64,000 bases of DNA. Source: Lachnospiraceae bacterium UBA7086 (GTDB lineage: Bacteria; Bacillota; Clostridia; Lachnospirales; Lachnospiraceae). The stretch spans positions 18,119-82,118 of the forward strand of contig DKZA01000047.1 in the NCBI GenBank assembly GCA_002492525.1, written 5' to 3'. The notes under the pieces are model-generated. The model was given only the letters and a program-made list of their open reading frames with translations, was not told the DNA's origin and made no database searches. The position numbers were made by a program, and so were the translations under genes. Shown one piece after another: positions 26,873 to 35,216 of this stretch; the stretch's first letter is position 1, and every line of letters starts with the position of its first letter.

Positions 26873-28585
26873 GTGAAAGGGAATGGAAATTTGACCTGTC
26901 AGGAGAAAATCTTATCGAATGATTATGTCGATCTTATCACGGACTATGAAGGGGCAGAACAGTTCTTTGAAGCGGTGGGGGCTGACTTCTGCCATCACAG
27001 GATAGATGAAGGGTATGGGGTCACGAATGTGAGACGCAGCGAGACGCCGCCCATGTCCATCGGTTATTATGGATATTCTGCGATTCCCAATCTGTATGGA
27101 CTGATGCAGGTGGATAGGGTGCCTTTTAATCCGGAATGTCTAGGTGCCATGGGAAATATTCAGGTGCAGAATCCGCCCCTTGCCCTGCAGGGCAGCGGGG
27201 TGATCATTGGCTTTATTGATACGGGGATCCGCTATGAGCTGGATGTGTTCAGACGGGAAGACGGAAGCAGCCGTATTGTGTCGATCTGGGATCAGACCAT
27301 ACAGACCGGAACGCCGCCGGAGGGATTTGAATACGGCACGGAGTATCGCCGCGCCGACATAGATTATGCACTCCAGTCTGACGATCCGCTGTCTGTTGTT
27401 CCCACCACGGATACCATCGGACATGGAACACAGATGGCGTCTGCGGCGGCGGGAAGTATCTTAAATCAGGGGCTGACGTTCAGAGGCGCCGCACCCCGGG
27501 CGGATATTGCAGTAGTCAAGTTAAAAGGAGCGAAACAGTATCTGCGGGATTATTATCTGATTGATGATAAGGCAGAGGCTTATCAGGAAAATGATATTAT
27601 GGAGGCGGTCAAATATTTGCAGCAGATGGCGGTCCCTTTCAGTAAACCGGTGGTGATCGTTCTGGGTATCGGCACCAATATGGGAAGTCATGACGGTACA
27701 TCGCCCCTGGCCTCGTATCTGAATATTGTTGCGAGCCGCAGGAGCCGGTCGGTGGTTGTATGCGGGGGCAATGAAGGGGATAAAGAACACCATTACGAAC
27801 ATTCTATGCCCAGCGATGTGGAAATCCGGGTATCAGAACGTATGAAGGGATTTTGTATGGAATTGTGGGGAAGCCTGCCGGATGATTATGCGATTTCCAT
27901 ACGTTCTCCTGGCGGAGAAGTATCCCCAATCCTTGATTTCCGCAATGGAATAGATAAAACGATTTATTTTATATTTGACAGAACCAGGATAACGCTTGCT
28001 GTGGTTCTGGTAGAGAAAGATTCAGGAGATCCCCTGATATTTATGCGGTTTGACAATCCTACTCCAGGAATCTGGACAGTGGCAGTGACTTCCTCCGAGA
28101 GACAGATGCGCGGTACAGGACTTTATCATATGTGGCTTCCTATTGAACAGTTTCTGGAGCAGAGTGTTACGTTTCTTACACCCAGTCCGGAGGTTACGCT
28201 GACAGAACCCTCTAACGCGGCGCAGGTCATTACCATATCAGGATATAACAGTCACACGGACAGCTGGTATCCTGTCTCGGGAAGAGGATATACACGGAAC
28301 GGGTGTATCAAACCGGATCTGGTAGCGCCTGGGGTGAGGGTGCCTGCAATTCTTGGAGAAGAGAGCGGCTCCTGCATCGCGGCGGCATTGGCAGCAGGGT
28401 GTGCTGCTCAGTTTATGGAGTGGGCAATTGTGGACGGCAGCGCACCGGCGGTGGACAGCAGGGGGACCAAAAGTTATCTGATACAGGGAGCAGACCGCTC
28501 CGGCGACGTGGTGTATCCGGATACCCGGTGGGGGTACGGCCGTATCAATATCAATGGTACCTTTGAGACGCTGGCGAGATTATAA
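26873..28585 (+). CDS. S8 subtilisin-like protein with Ser-to-Cys change at the nucleophile
   Basis: A 570-residue subtilase of the Clostridia Csp-like group, with no obvious signal peptide. Catalytic Asp sits in GFIDTGIRY (about 116), His in TIGHGTQMASAAAG (about 183) and the oxyanion Asn in VVCGGNEG. The nucleophile motif, normally GTS-x-A-A-A-x-x-A-G, reads GSCIAAALAAG near residue 502 (bases around 28374-28406), so Cys occupies the Ser position. It may be a thiol variant or a pseudoprotease, as known for CspA/CspC of Clostridioides difficile. The C-terminal region RWGYGRININGTFE is normal. GTG 26873 has a weak ribosome site; the true start is uncertain by a few residues. It begins 23 bases after the ClpX-like gene. 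Confidence 0.88.
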   Translation: MKGNGNLTCQEKILSNDYVDLITDYEGAEQFFEAVGADFCHHRIDEGYGVTNVRRSETPPMSIGYYGYSAIPNLYGLMQVDRVPFNPECLGAMGNIQVQNPPLALQGSGVIIGFIDTGIRYELDVFRREDGSSRIVSIWDQTIQTGTPPEGFEYGTEYRRADIDYALQSDDPLSVVPTTDTIGHGTQMASAAAGSILNQGLTFRGAAPRADIAVVKLKGAKQYLRDYYLIDDKAEAYQENDIMEAVKYLQQMAVPFSKPVVIVLGIGTNMGSHDGTSPLASYLNIVASRRSRSVVVCGGNEGDKEHHYEHSMPSDVEIRVSERMKGFCMELWGSLPDDYAISIRSPGGEVSPILDFRNGIDKTIYFIFDRTRITLAVVLVEKDSGDPLIFMRFDNPTPGIWTVAVTSSERQMRGTGLYHMWLPIEQFLEQSVTFLTPSPEVTLTEPSNAAQVITISGYNSHTDSWYPVSGRGYTRNGCIKPDLVAPGVRVPAILGEESGSCIAAALAAGCAAQFMEWAIVDGSAPAVDSRGTKSYLIQGADRSGDVVYPDTRWGYGRININGTFETLARL

Positions 28586-28592
28586 GAAATGA

Positions 28593-28618
28593 AAAACAGG
28601 ACTCAGTCCTGTTTTTTT
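28593..28618 (+). terminator. Intrinsic terminator after subtilase gene
   Basis: AAACAGGACT and AGTCCTGTTT form a stem around a very short centre, followed by seven T at 28612-28618. Confidence 0.85.
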
Positions 28619-28679
28619 GATGCTTTGCTTCCGGTATCTTCTTTGGGAATGATAAGGTAAGGCAGGCACATGGGCCGGC

Positions 28680-28961
28680 GAAGGTGAGGGTGTGAATCTG
28701 GAGATGGTTCCCTGGGGAGACTGGGATAAGCGCCGTAACATTATCGTCCGTACGAACCGTTTGATATTATTTTCGGAACCGGTAATAATTAGATTGCAGA
28801 TATTAATCTGAGGGCATATTATGATATTAACGATAAGATGATGCGGATGCAAGAGGATGCTTACCAAACTCCGGGATATCAAAGAGGAACTGATGAAAGC
28901 CGGATGGCAGGATATCATGGAAGAAGAACAGAGACAGGTTGATGAATTTATGGACAAGTAA
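28680..28961 (+). pseudogene. Remnant of a sugar ABC transporter solute-binding protein gene
   Basis: Two fragments survive in shifted frames. From 28692, VNLEMVPWGDWDKRRNII matches the N-terminal third typical of LipO/DUF3502-type binding proteins, and a +1 shift continues it with FDIIFGTGNN before a stop. From 28857 a 34-codon frame (MLTKLRDIKEELMKAGWQDI, then MEEEQRQVDEFMDK) matches the family C-terminus. The middle few hundred residues are missing, and no signal peptide or start is left. Such proteins usually accompany GH130 or mannoside enzymes, which follow directly. The family call rests on remembered pattern similarity. Confidence 0.65.
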
Positions 28962-29001
28962 CAAGAAAGTAACAAGAAAGTAACAAGAAAGTAACAAGAA
29001 A
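28958..29001 (+). repeat. Four exact 11-bp tandem repeats upstream of GH130 gene
   Basis: GTAACAAGAAA is repeated four times without a mismatch (28958-29001). The last unit runs straight into GGTGGAG, the ribosome site of the GH130 gene. The first unit contains the stop of the upstream remnant. The 11-base period is about one helical turn and prone to copy-number change by slippage. Confidence 0.95.
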
Positions 29002-29016
29002 GGTGGAGATGACAAT

Positions 29017-29997
29017 ATGGCAAGAATCATCGGGAAAGAACTCCCTAACATACCCTGGCAGGAGCCGGATGGTACAGAAAAACTGCCGGTATGGCGTTAT
29101 CAGGGAAATCCGATCATTGAAAGATTTGCGACCCGCAATTCTAACAGTATCTTTAACAGCGCGGTAGTTCCCTATGAGGACGGATTCGCGGGAGTGTTCC
29201 GCTGTGACAGTAAGTCGATTAGTATGGATATATTTACAGGCTTTAGTAAGGACGGTATCCGATGGGAAATCTCGGATGAGCCGATCGTGCTGCAAGGGGC
29301 CTGCCCGGAGGTAGCCCAAAGAGAATTCCGTTATGATCCCAGAGTGTGCTTTATCGAGGACAGATACTATGTGACATGGTGTAATGGTTACAGTGGTTAT
29401 CCTACGATAGGACTTGGATATACTTTTGACTTTAAATCCTTTGTCCAACTGGAAAACGCATTTCTGCCTTTTAATCGAAATGGTGTGTTGTTTCCCCGTA
29501 AGATACAGGGAAAGTATTATATGCTGAGCCGCCCCAGTGATAACGGTCATACGCCTTTTGGGGATATTTTTATCAGTGAGAGCCCGGATCTTACTTATTG
29601 GGGACGACATCGTCTGGTGATGAAAACGATTAAAGGAGATGAATCCGCATGGCAGTCTACAAAGATCGGAGCAGGAAGTGTTCCGATTGAGACGGATGAA
29701 GGGTGGCTTTTGATCTATCATGGCGTAATCAATACATGCAATGGGTTTGTCTACCGAATGGGCTGTGCATTGCTCGATCTGGAAGAACCGTGGAAGGTAA
29801 AGAAGAGAACGAAAAAATATATTTTAGGACCGCATGAACTATATGAGTGTGTGGGTGATGTCCCTAATGTGGTATTTCCCTGTGCAGCGCTGACGGATGC
29901 GGCTACGGGAAGGATTGCTATTTATTATGGATGTGCCGACACGGTGACAGGACTGGCGTTTACCACGGTGGATCGGTTGCTCGCATATATGGATTGA
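29017..29997 (+). CDS. GH130 family mannoside phosphorylase
   Basis: Probable cytoplasmic phosphorylase that splits beta-1,4-mannosides with phosphate, giving mannose-1-phosphate. The 326-residue five-bladed propeller shows GH130 landmarks: GNPIIERF, NSIFNSAVVPYEDGFAGVFR, FRYDPRVCFIEDRYYVTWC (with the conserved acid Asp), FPRKIQGKYYMLSRPSD, and GAGSVPIETDEGWLLIYHGV. The profile fits the mannooligosaccharide phosphorylase subgroup, but the exact acceptor cannot be assigned. The start ATG follows AAAGGTGGAG at the edge of the 11-bp repeats. An alpha-mannosidase follows 67 bases on, suggesting joint use of mannose-containing glycans. Confidence 0.9.
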   Translation: MARIIGKELPNIPWQEPDGTEKLPVWRYQGNPIIERFATRNSNSIFNSAVVPYEDGFAGVFRCDSKSISMDIFTGFSKDGIRWEISDEPIVLQGACPEVAQREFRYDPRVCFIEDRYYVTWCNGYSGYPTIGLGYTFDFKSFVQLENAFLPFNRNGVLFPRKIQGKYYMLSRPSDNGHTPFGDIFISESPDLTYWGRHRLVMKTIKGDESAWQSTKIGAGSVPIETDEGWLLIYHGVINTCNGFVYRMGCALLDLEEPWKVKKRTKKYILGPHELYECVGDVPNVVFPCAALTDAATGRIAIYYGCADTVTGLAFTTVDRLLAYMD

Positions 29998-30064
29998 AGG
30001 AAATGCTTATGAAACTGCAGAGCACAACGGATGACAGACCATACATGAATGTGAGGAGGCGGAA

Positions 30065-33000
30065 ATGTATTTCTTAGACAAGAGAGTGAATGTTATCTGT
30101 GAGGAATTAAAAAGGTTAAAGGTAAAGCAGAAATTTACGATTGAGCGGTGGGATTATAAGGAAGGAAATTTTTTCCATCCTGCGGATGCCGAAGCGGACG
30201 GCGCAGACTGGAAAAGTTTTGACTGTCGGAATATGCACTGGTATGGCAAAGATCGGCATTACTGGTTTAAGACGGTCTATCGTGTACCGGAAGAATTGGA
30301 CGGTAAGAGGATGTGGCTGCATGTAGGTACGCAGATTGATGAGTGGGATGATGCCAAGAACCCGCAGTTTCTGCTTTTTGTAAATGGTGAGGCGGTGCAG
30401 GGCATAGATATGAATCATCGGGATGTGTTCTTGTGTCCGTCTGCCAGGGCAGGAGAGGAAATGATTCTGGAACTGCAGGCATACAGCGGAACGTTACATT
30501 CGGAGTTTAATCTGATTACCCAGATGCAGGAGATCGATCACAGGATCGAGAAACTTTATTATGATCTGTGGGTGCCTCTGGCAGCATTTCCCAGAATGGA
30601 GGAAGATGATAAGAACCGTAAGGATATTCAGGAGATTCTGAATACAACAGTCAATTTCCTGGATCTTAGAACTCCTTATTCGGAGGAGTTTTACAGGACT
30701 TTGGAGGAGGCTTCTTCCTATATTGACCAGGCGCTGTATTCGGATATGGCGGGGTATCAGGATGTGATCGCAACCTGTATCGGACATACCCACATTGATG
30801 TGGCATGGTGGTGGACGGTGGAACAGACCAGAGAGAAGGTGGGCCGCAGTTTTGCAACGGTGCTCAAATTAATGGAGGAGTATCCTGGTTATAAATTTAT
30901 GTCCAGTCAGCCTCAGCTGTATGCGTTCTTAAAAGAACGTTATCCCGAGATATATGAGAAGGTAAAGGAGCGGATTAAGGAAAGGCGTTGGGAAGCAGAG
31001 GGAGGCATGTGGCTGGAAGCTGATTGTAATCTGACTTCCGGAGAATCTCTTGTGAGACAGTTTATGCACGGCAAGCGCTTCTTTCAGGAAGAATTTGGTG
31101 TGGATAATAAGATTTTGTGGCTGCCGGATGTGTTTGGGTATTCCGGAGCCCTGCCGCAGATTATGAAAAAGTGTGGAATCGAATATTTTATGACCACCAA
31201 ACTGGCCTGGAATCAGTTTAACAAGATTCCTTATGATACTATGAGGTGGCGCGGTATTGACGGTTCCGAGGTATTGACCCATCTGATTACCACACTGGGG
31301 GTCAGTCAGCCCATCAAGGATTACTTTACAACCTATAACGGAATGTTGCATCCGGATGCTATCATGGGAGGCTGGATGCGTTATCAGAATAAGGACATCA
31401 ACAATGACATTCTGGTGTCTTATGGATATGGAGACGGGGGCGGCGGCCCGACCAGAGAGATGTTGGAGACTTCCATTCGTATGGAGAAAGGGGTCAAGGG
31501 AATTCCTAAAGTACGCCAGGCATTTGCCCGCACGTATTTCGAGGAACTGAAGGATCGTGTGGCGGACAATAAGAGACTTCCGGTGTGGGAGGGAGAGCTT
31601 TATTTCGAGTATCACAGGGGAACGCTCACTTCCATGGCCAGGAACAAACGCTCTAACCGGAAATCGGAACTGGGTCTGATGGAATTGGAGTTTCTGAGTG
31701 TTCTGACGGCGCGGGAGATGGGATATCCGGCCGAAGAACTGGATGCCATGTGGAAACTTGTGCTGTTGAACCAGTTCCATGATACACTGCCGGGATCTGC
31801 CATCCATGAGGTATATGAGGTTACAAAGAAAGAATATGCACAGCTTGCGGCACAGCTTACGAAGATGAGCGATGAACGCAGACAGTTTCTTGCAGGAACG
31901 GGAGAAGCGGTCACGATCTTTAATCCCATAGGCAGAGTAAGGGAAGATGTTGTTGCGCTTGGTGCGTTTGCGGGGAACGCCATTACGGATGGAGAAGGTA
32001 ATGTATATCCGGTGCAGCAGACGAAAGAGGGCAGTGTCGCTTTTGTAAAGAATCTGCCGTCCAAAGGCTATCAGTCCTTCCTTGTGTTTGATGCCGGAGA
32101 GATACAGACACCTTTTAGCCTGCATGGCGACAGAGAACTGGAAACGCCTTTTTATAGAGTAAAGTTTGATGAGGGCGGGATGTTTACCAGTATCTATGAT
32201 AAGGAAAATGACAGGGAAGTGATACAGTCGGGCAAGCAGGCCAATCTTTTGCGGATGTATGAAGACAAACCGATTTACTTTGATAATTGGGATATTGATA
32301 TCTATTATACTGAGAAATTCTGGGATGTGGACCAGACAGAGCGTATGGAATGGACGGAAATGGGGCCGGTGCGTGCCGTGCTGGAGATTGAAAGAAAGGC
32401 ATCTAATTCTACATTTTGCCAGAAAATTATTTTCTATGCAAAGAGCCGCAGGATTGATTTTGTCACCCATGTGGACTGGAAAGAGCATCAGACTCTGTTA
32501 AAGGTGCATTTTCCGGTGGCAGTTCATACGGACGAGGCCTCCTTTGATATTCAGTTTGGCAACCTGACAAGGAAAACCCACCAGAATACAAGCTGGGATG
32601 TGGCGCGTTTTGAAAGCTGCGGGCAGAAGTGGATGGATCTGTCGGAAGGACATTATGGTGTTTCCTTGTTAAATGACTGCAAGTACGGACATTCTGTCAA
32701 GGATTCCAATATGGCGCTGACTCTGATTAAGTCCGGGACGGAGCCGAATCCGGTAGCGGATCAGGAGGAGCATGATTTTACTTATGCGATTTATCCTCAT
32801 GCGGAAGGATGGCGGGCAGCCGGTACAGTCGATGAAGCGTATAAGCTGAATCAGCCGTTGACAGCTTTGACAGGGACCCAGGGCGGGAAGAACTTTTCCT
32901 ACGTTTCGGTGGCCCATGACAATGTTGTTATTGAAACCATCAAGCGGGCGGAGGATGGCAAGGGGGTTGTCATCCGCATGTATGAGGCGGAGAATTCGTA

Positions 33001-33151
33001 TACGAAGACGAAGCTGACGGTCAATACAGCGTTCGAGAAAGCGTATATCTGCAATCTGTTGGAAGAGACTGAGAGTGAGGCTTGTGTATCGGGCAATAGC
33101 ATTGATGTTGTGTTGAAGCCCTATGAAGTGGTGACGGTTCTTTTGAAATAG
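30065..33151 (+). CDS. GH38 alpha-mannosidase
   Basis: A 1028-residue cytoplasmic glycoside hydrolase removing alpha-linked mannose. An N-terminal beta-domain (about 1-220) precedes the GH38 catalytic domain: GHTHIDVAWWW (about 241, zinc His and Asp) and LWLPDVFGYSGALPQ (about 351, with the nucleophile Asp). The helical middle domain (NQFHDTLPGSAIHEVYE) and long C-terminal beta-sandwich domains follow. Length and order match bacterial GH38 enzymes such as Streptococcus SpGH38. GAGGAGGCGG lies upstream of the ATG. No signal peptide is seen, so substrates must be imported, although the adjacent binding-protein gene is decayed. Confidence 0.95.
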   Translation: MYFLDKRVNVICEELKRLKVKQKFTIERWDYKEGNFFHPADAEADGADWKSFDCRNMHWYGKDRHYWFKTVYRVPEELDGKRMWLHVGTQIDEWDDAKNPQFLLFVNGEAVQGIDMNHRDVFLCPSARAGEEMILELQAYSGTLHSEFNLITQMQEIDHRIEKLYYDLWVPLAAFPRMEEDDKNRKDIQEILNTTVNFLDLRTPYSEEFYRTLEEASSYIDQALYSDMAGYQDVIATCIGHTHIDVAWWWTVEQTREKVGRSFATVLKLMEEYPGYKFMSSQPQLYAFLKERYPEIYEKVKERIKERRWEAEGGMWLEADCNLTSGESLVRQFMHGKRFFQEEFGVDNKILWLPDVFGYSGALPQIMKKCGIEYFMTTKLAWNQFNKIPYDTMRWRGIDGSEVLTHLITTLGVSQPIKDYFTTYNGMLHPDAIMGGWMRYQNKDINNDILVSYGYGDGGGGPTREMLETSIRMEKGVKGIPKVRQAFARTYFEELKDRVADNKRLPVWEGELYFEYHRGTLTSMARNKRSNRKSELGLMELEFLSVLTAREMGYPAEELDAMWKLVLLNQFHDTLPGSAIHEVYEVTKKEYAQLAAQLTKMSDERRQFLAGTGEAVTIFNPIGRVREDVVALGAFAGNAITDGEGNVYPVQQTKEGSVAFVKNLPSKGYQSFLVFDAGEIQTPFSLHGDRELETPFYRVKFDEGGMFTSIYDKENDREVIQSGKQANLLRMYEDKPIYFDNWDIDIYYTEKFWDVDQTERMEWTEMGPVRAVLEIERKASNSTFCQKIIFYAKSRRIDFVTHVDWKEHQTLLKVHFPVAVHTDEASFDIQFGNLTRKTHQNTSWDVARFESCGQKWMDLSEGHYGVSLLNDCKYGHSVKDSNMALTLIKSGTEPNPVADQEEHDFTYAIYPHAEGWRAAGTVDEAYKLNQPLTALTGTQGGKNFSYVSVAHDNVVIETIKRAEDGKGVVIRMYEAENSYTKTKLTVNTAFEKAYICNLLEETESEACVSGNSIDVVLKPYEVVTVLLK

Positions 33152-33279
33152 GAACAGAAGACCGGCAGGAAGTGGTTGCTACTTTTGGTCAAACGGTATA
33201 TGCTTATACAAACAGGCTTATCTGCAGACCAAAAGAGACTTGTAAAGTATCAGTGACGGATGAGCAGGGAGGAGAGCAC

Positions 33280-33744
33280 ATGGCACTCATAGGATATGCA
33301 CTGATAGCAGTGATAGTGTTTGCCCTGGATTTACTGATTAAGAATTATATTGAACATACAAGAGCGGAGGGAGAGACCGGGTCTGCCTGCGGGGGTCTTA
33401 TCGTGGTGCACAGATATCACAACAAAGGCGCGTTCTTAAACCTGGGAGAAAAGAAGCAAAAGCTTATGACAATTGTGTCATTATTTTTGACGCTCTTTCT
33501 GACGGTGATTTTTCTTACTACCTTCACCTATCGGGGACGAAAAACGCTCAAAACTGGTCTGGCCCTTCTTCTTGGCGGAGCATACAGCAATACCTATGAC
33601 CGTCTGGTACGTAAATATGTGGTGGATTACGTCAGCTTTCCGGTGAAAAACAAGAAGATTGCGAGGGTTGTATTTAATCTGTCGGATTTTTGTATTATGA
33701 TCGGTGCGCTAATGATGACGCTGGGGCAGAAGCCCGGGAAATGA
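33280..33744 (+). CDS. Signal peptidase II-like (LspA family) membrane protease
   Basis: LspA cleaves prolipoprotein signal peptides in the membrane. The 154 residues have the usual length, with four hydrophobic segments and the family motifs HNKGAFLNLGE (N-x-G-A-F), GGAYSNTYDRLVRKYVVDYVSF in two overlapping parts (Asp about 107), and FNLSDFCIM (Asp about 136), giving the aspartic pair. It is more divergent than standard LspA, so it may be a second, accessory copy. ATG 33280 is chosen because GGGAGGAG lies just upstream; an in-frame GTG at 33172 would add an unconserved tail. Confidence 0.78.
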   Translation: MALIGYALIAVIVFALDLLIKNYIEHTRAEGETGSACGGLIVVHRYHNKGAFLNLGEKKQKLMTIVSLFLTLFLTVIFLTTFTYRGRKTLKTGLALLLGGAYSNTYDRLVRKYVVDYVSFPVKNKKIARVVFNLSDFCIMIGALMMTLGQKPGK

Positions 33745-33757
33745 TAAGGGGCATATC

Positions 33758-33793
33758 AAAAGGATGGCAAGAGGAGTTCCTGCCATCCTTTTT
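33758..33793. terminator. Bidirectional terminator between LspA-like and carbamate kinase genes
   Basis: A 12-bp perfect stem (33758-33769 with 33781-33792) with A-rich left and T-rich right ends. It can stop both convergent transcripts. Confidence 0.85.
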
Positions 33794-33826
33794 AGCGTTT
33801 TTTATGATGTCCTATTGTGCAGTGCC

Positions 33827-34762
33827 CTATGCTGTAATGACGGTACCGCCCTTTCCTTTTATGGCATGGGAAACGGCTTCCAGAGAAGTGATTAGCACTT
33901 TCCCGGCAGGATTCTGTTCCAGATAGGAGATGGCAGCTTCAATCTTGGGGAGCATGGTGCCTTCTTCAAACTGTCCTTCGTTTATCAGCTCTTTTGCCTG
34001 TGCGGCCGTAAGGGCAGAAAGTGTTTTCTGTTCTGGCCGATTGTAATTGAGATAGACGCAGGGTACACCCGTGAGAATGATCAGTTCATCTGCCATGAGA
34101 TCAGCGGCCAGTTTGCCGGCAATGGAATCTTTCTCGATCACGGCGGAGGCGCCCTTCAGGGCATGATTCTGCTCAATCACGGGAATCCCGCCGCCGCCGC
34201 AGGCGATCACCACCTGGTCGGCCTGTGCCAGGGTGCGGATGGCGTCAATTTCCACAATATCAATAGGATGGGGGGCAGCGACTACCCGGCGGAATCCTTT
34301 GCCGGGCTCTTCCTGTACATAGTTGCCCTTCTTAATTTCTATTTCGGCATCTTCGGCGGACATGTAGCGTCCGATGACTTTGGTGGGAGCATAGAAGGCT
34401 TCATCATAAGGATCCACCGTCACCTGCGTCAGAATGGTGCTGACGGCTTTGGAGATGCCGCGGCTTAAGAGTTCGGCGCGCAGGGAATTCTGGATATCAT
34501 AGCCCACATATCCCTGACTCATGGCGGAACAGACACACATAGGAGCCGGTGTATAATCAATATAGACCCGCCGAAGTTCCGTCATGGCTTTATGGATCAT
34601 GCTGACCTGCGGCCCGTTGCTGTGGGTAATGGTAAGCTGATAATCAGCTTCCACCAGATCGGCAAGTGCCTTTGCGGTAATCTTTACCGCATCCCATTGT
34701 TCCAGTGTGGTATAACCAAGCGCTTCGTGTCCCAGGGAAACGACTGCTTTTTTCTTATTCAT
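33827..34762 (-). CDS. arcC: Carbamate kinase
   Basis: Interconverts carbamoyl phosphate plus ADP with carbamate plus ATP, the ATP-yielding step of arginine deiminase or purine catabolism. The 311 residues match the family length. Motifs include HSNGPQV near residue 45, the conserved SQGYVGYDIQN, VAAPHPIDIVE, CGGGGIPVIE, and KDSIAGKLAADLMADELIIL in the nucleotide region. The N-terminal GH-E segment (SLGHEALG) replaces the more usual GGNAL, a known variant group. The start is at 34762 behind GGGAGG; an upstream in-frame ATG at 34834 lies just 9 bases past the -10 and lacks a ribosome site. No arcA or arcB is nearby. Confidence 0.9.
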   Translation of the reverse strand: MNKKKAVVSLGHEALGYTTLEQWDAVKITAKALADLVEADYQLTITHSNGPQVSMIHKAMTELRRVYIDYTPAPMCVCSAMSQGYVGYDIQNSLRAELLSRGISKAVSTILTQVTVDPYDEAFYAPTKVIGRYMSAEDAEIEIKKGNYVQEEPGKGFRRVVAAPHPIDIVEIDAIRTLAQADQVVIACGGGGIPVIEQNHALKGASAVIEKDSIAGKLAADLMADELIILTGVPCVYLNYNRPEQKTLSALTAAQAKELINEGQFEEGTMLPKIEAAISYLEQNPAGKVLITSLEAVSHAIKGKGGTVITA

Positions 34763-34842
34763 GATATAACCTCCCGATCCGGTCTTTATAGCCGGTAATG
34801 ATTCTGTCTTCGTGTTTGTGATTTTGAAAAACAATCATTTTT

Positions 34843-34871
34843 AGTATAGCAAACCCGAAATCTTTTGTATA
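34843..34871 (-). promoter_or_regulatory. Extended -10 promoter of carbamate kinase gene
   Basis: Read on the minus strand: TATACA (34871-34866), 17 bases, then TATACT (34848-34843) preceded by TGC, an extended -10. It lies about 80 bases upstream of the arcC start. Confidence 0.6.
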
Positions 34872-35022
34872 CAATTTATTTTCTAAAATAATATTATCTT
34901 CTAAATATAGTTATGTAAATTCCAATTACCACTTTATATAGATGTATGCAGACAAATTGTGCTATTTATCCAATAAAATTGAATGATTTTATTGTAAAAT
35001 GGTTAAAATACACAAAAATAAT

Positions 35023-35051
35023 TTGACAGTAACTTCCAGAGGGGATATAAT
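35023..35051 (+). promoter_or_regulatory. Perfect consensus sigma-A promoter
   Basis: TTGACA (35023-35028), 17-base spacer and TATAAT (35046-35051): an exact consensus, the strongest promoter in the window. Predicted start near 35058, about 160 bases upstream of the GGDEF/EAL gene. The rest of the 454-base gap (34763-35216) is AT-rich and shows nothing else but the arcC promoter and the hairpin below. Confidence 0.85.
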
Positions 35052-35065
35052 AAAATACATAAAAA

Positions 35066-35105
35066 GAATCTGTATGAAGGCAGATTCGGCAGACTTTTTT
35101 CTTTT
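35066..35105 (+). terminator. Leader hairpin with U-tract, attenuator or short RNA end
   Basis: GAATCTG (35066-35072) pairs with CAGATTC (35081-35087), then GGCAGAC and TTTTTTCTTTT (35095-35105). It lies 8 bases after the predicted start of the consensus promoter. The 7-base gap between stem and T-run is not canonical, so termination is a suggestion. Confidence 0.45.
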
Positions 35106-35216
35106 GAATCAATTTTGTAGTATGATTAAGAAATGGGATTTTATACAATAGGGTCTATAGATGCTATATAGGGGAAGGGGGAAGCTGATGTTGTAGTTGG
35201 AAGCATCGGCAGCAAG

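Noticed and set aside
28857..28961. 34-codon frame as an independent small protein
   Set aside because: It matches the C-terminus of solute-binding proteins and lies next to a frame-shifted N-terminal fragment, so it is better read as part of a pseudogene.
28958..29001. Possible CRISPR-like array
   Set aside because: The 11-bp units are directly tandem with no spacers, and no cas genes are present.
30929..32488. 519-codon open frame on the minus strand
   Set aside because: Antisense to the GH38 catalytic and C-terminal domains, whose motifs are clear; no recognisable protein pattern in the antisense reading.
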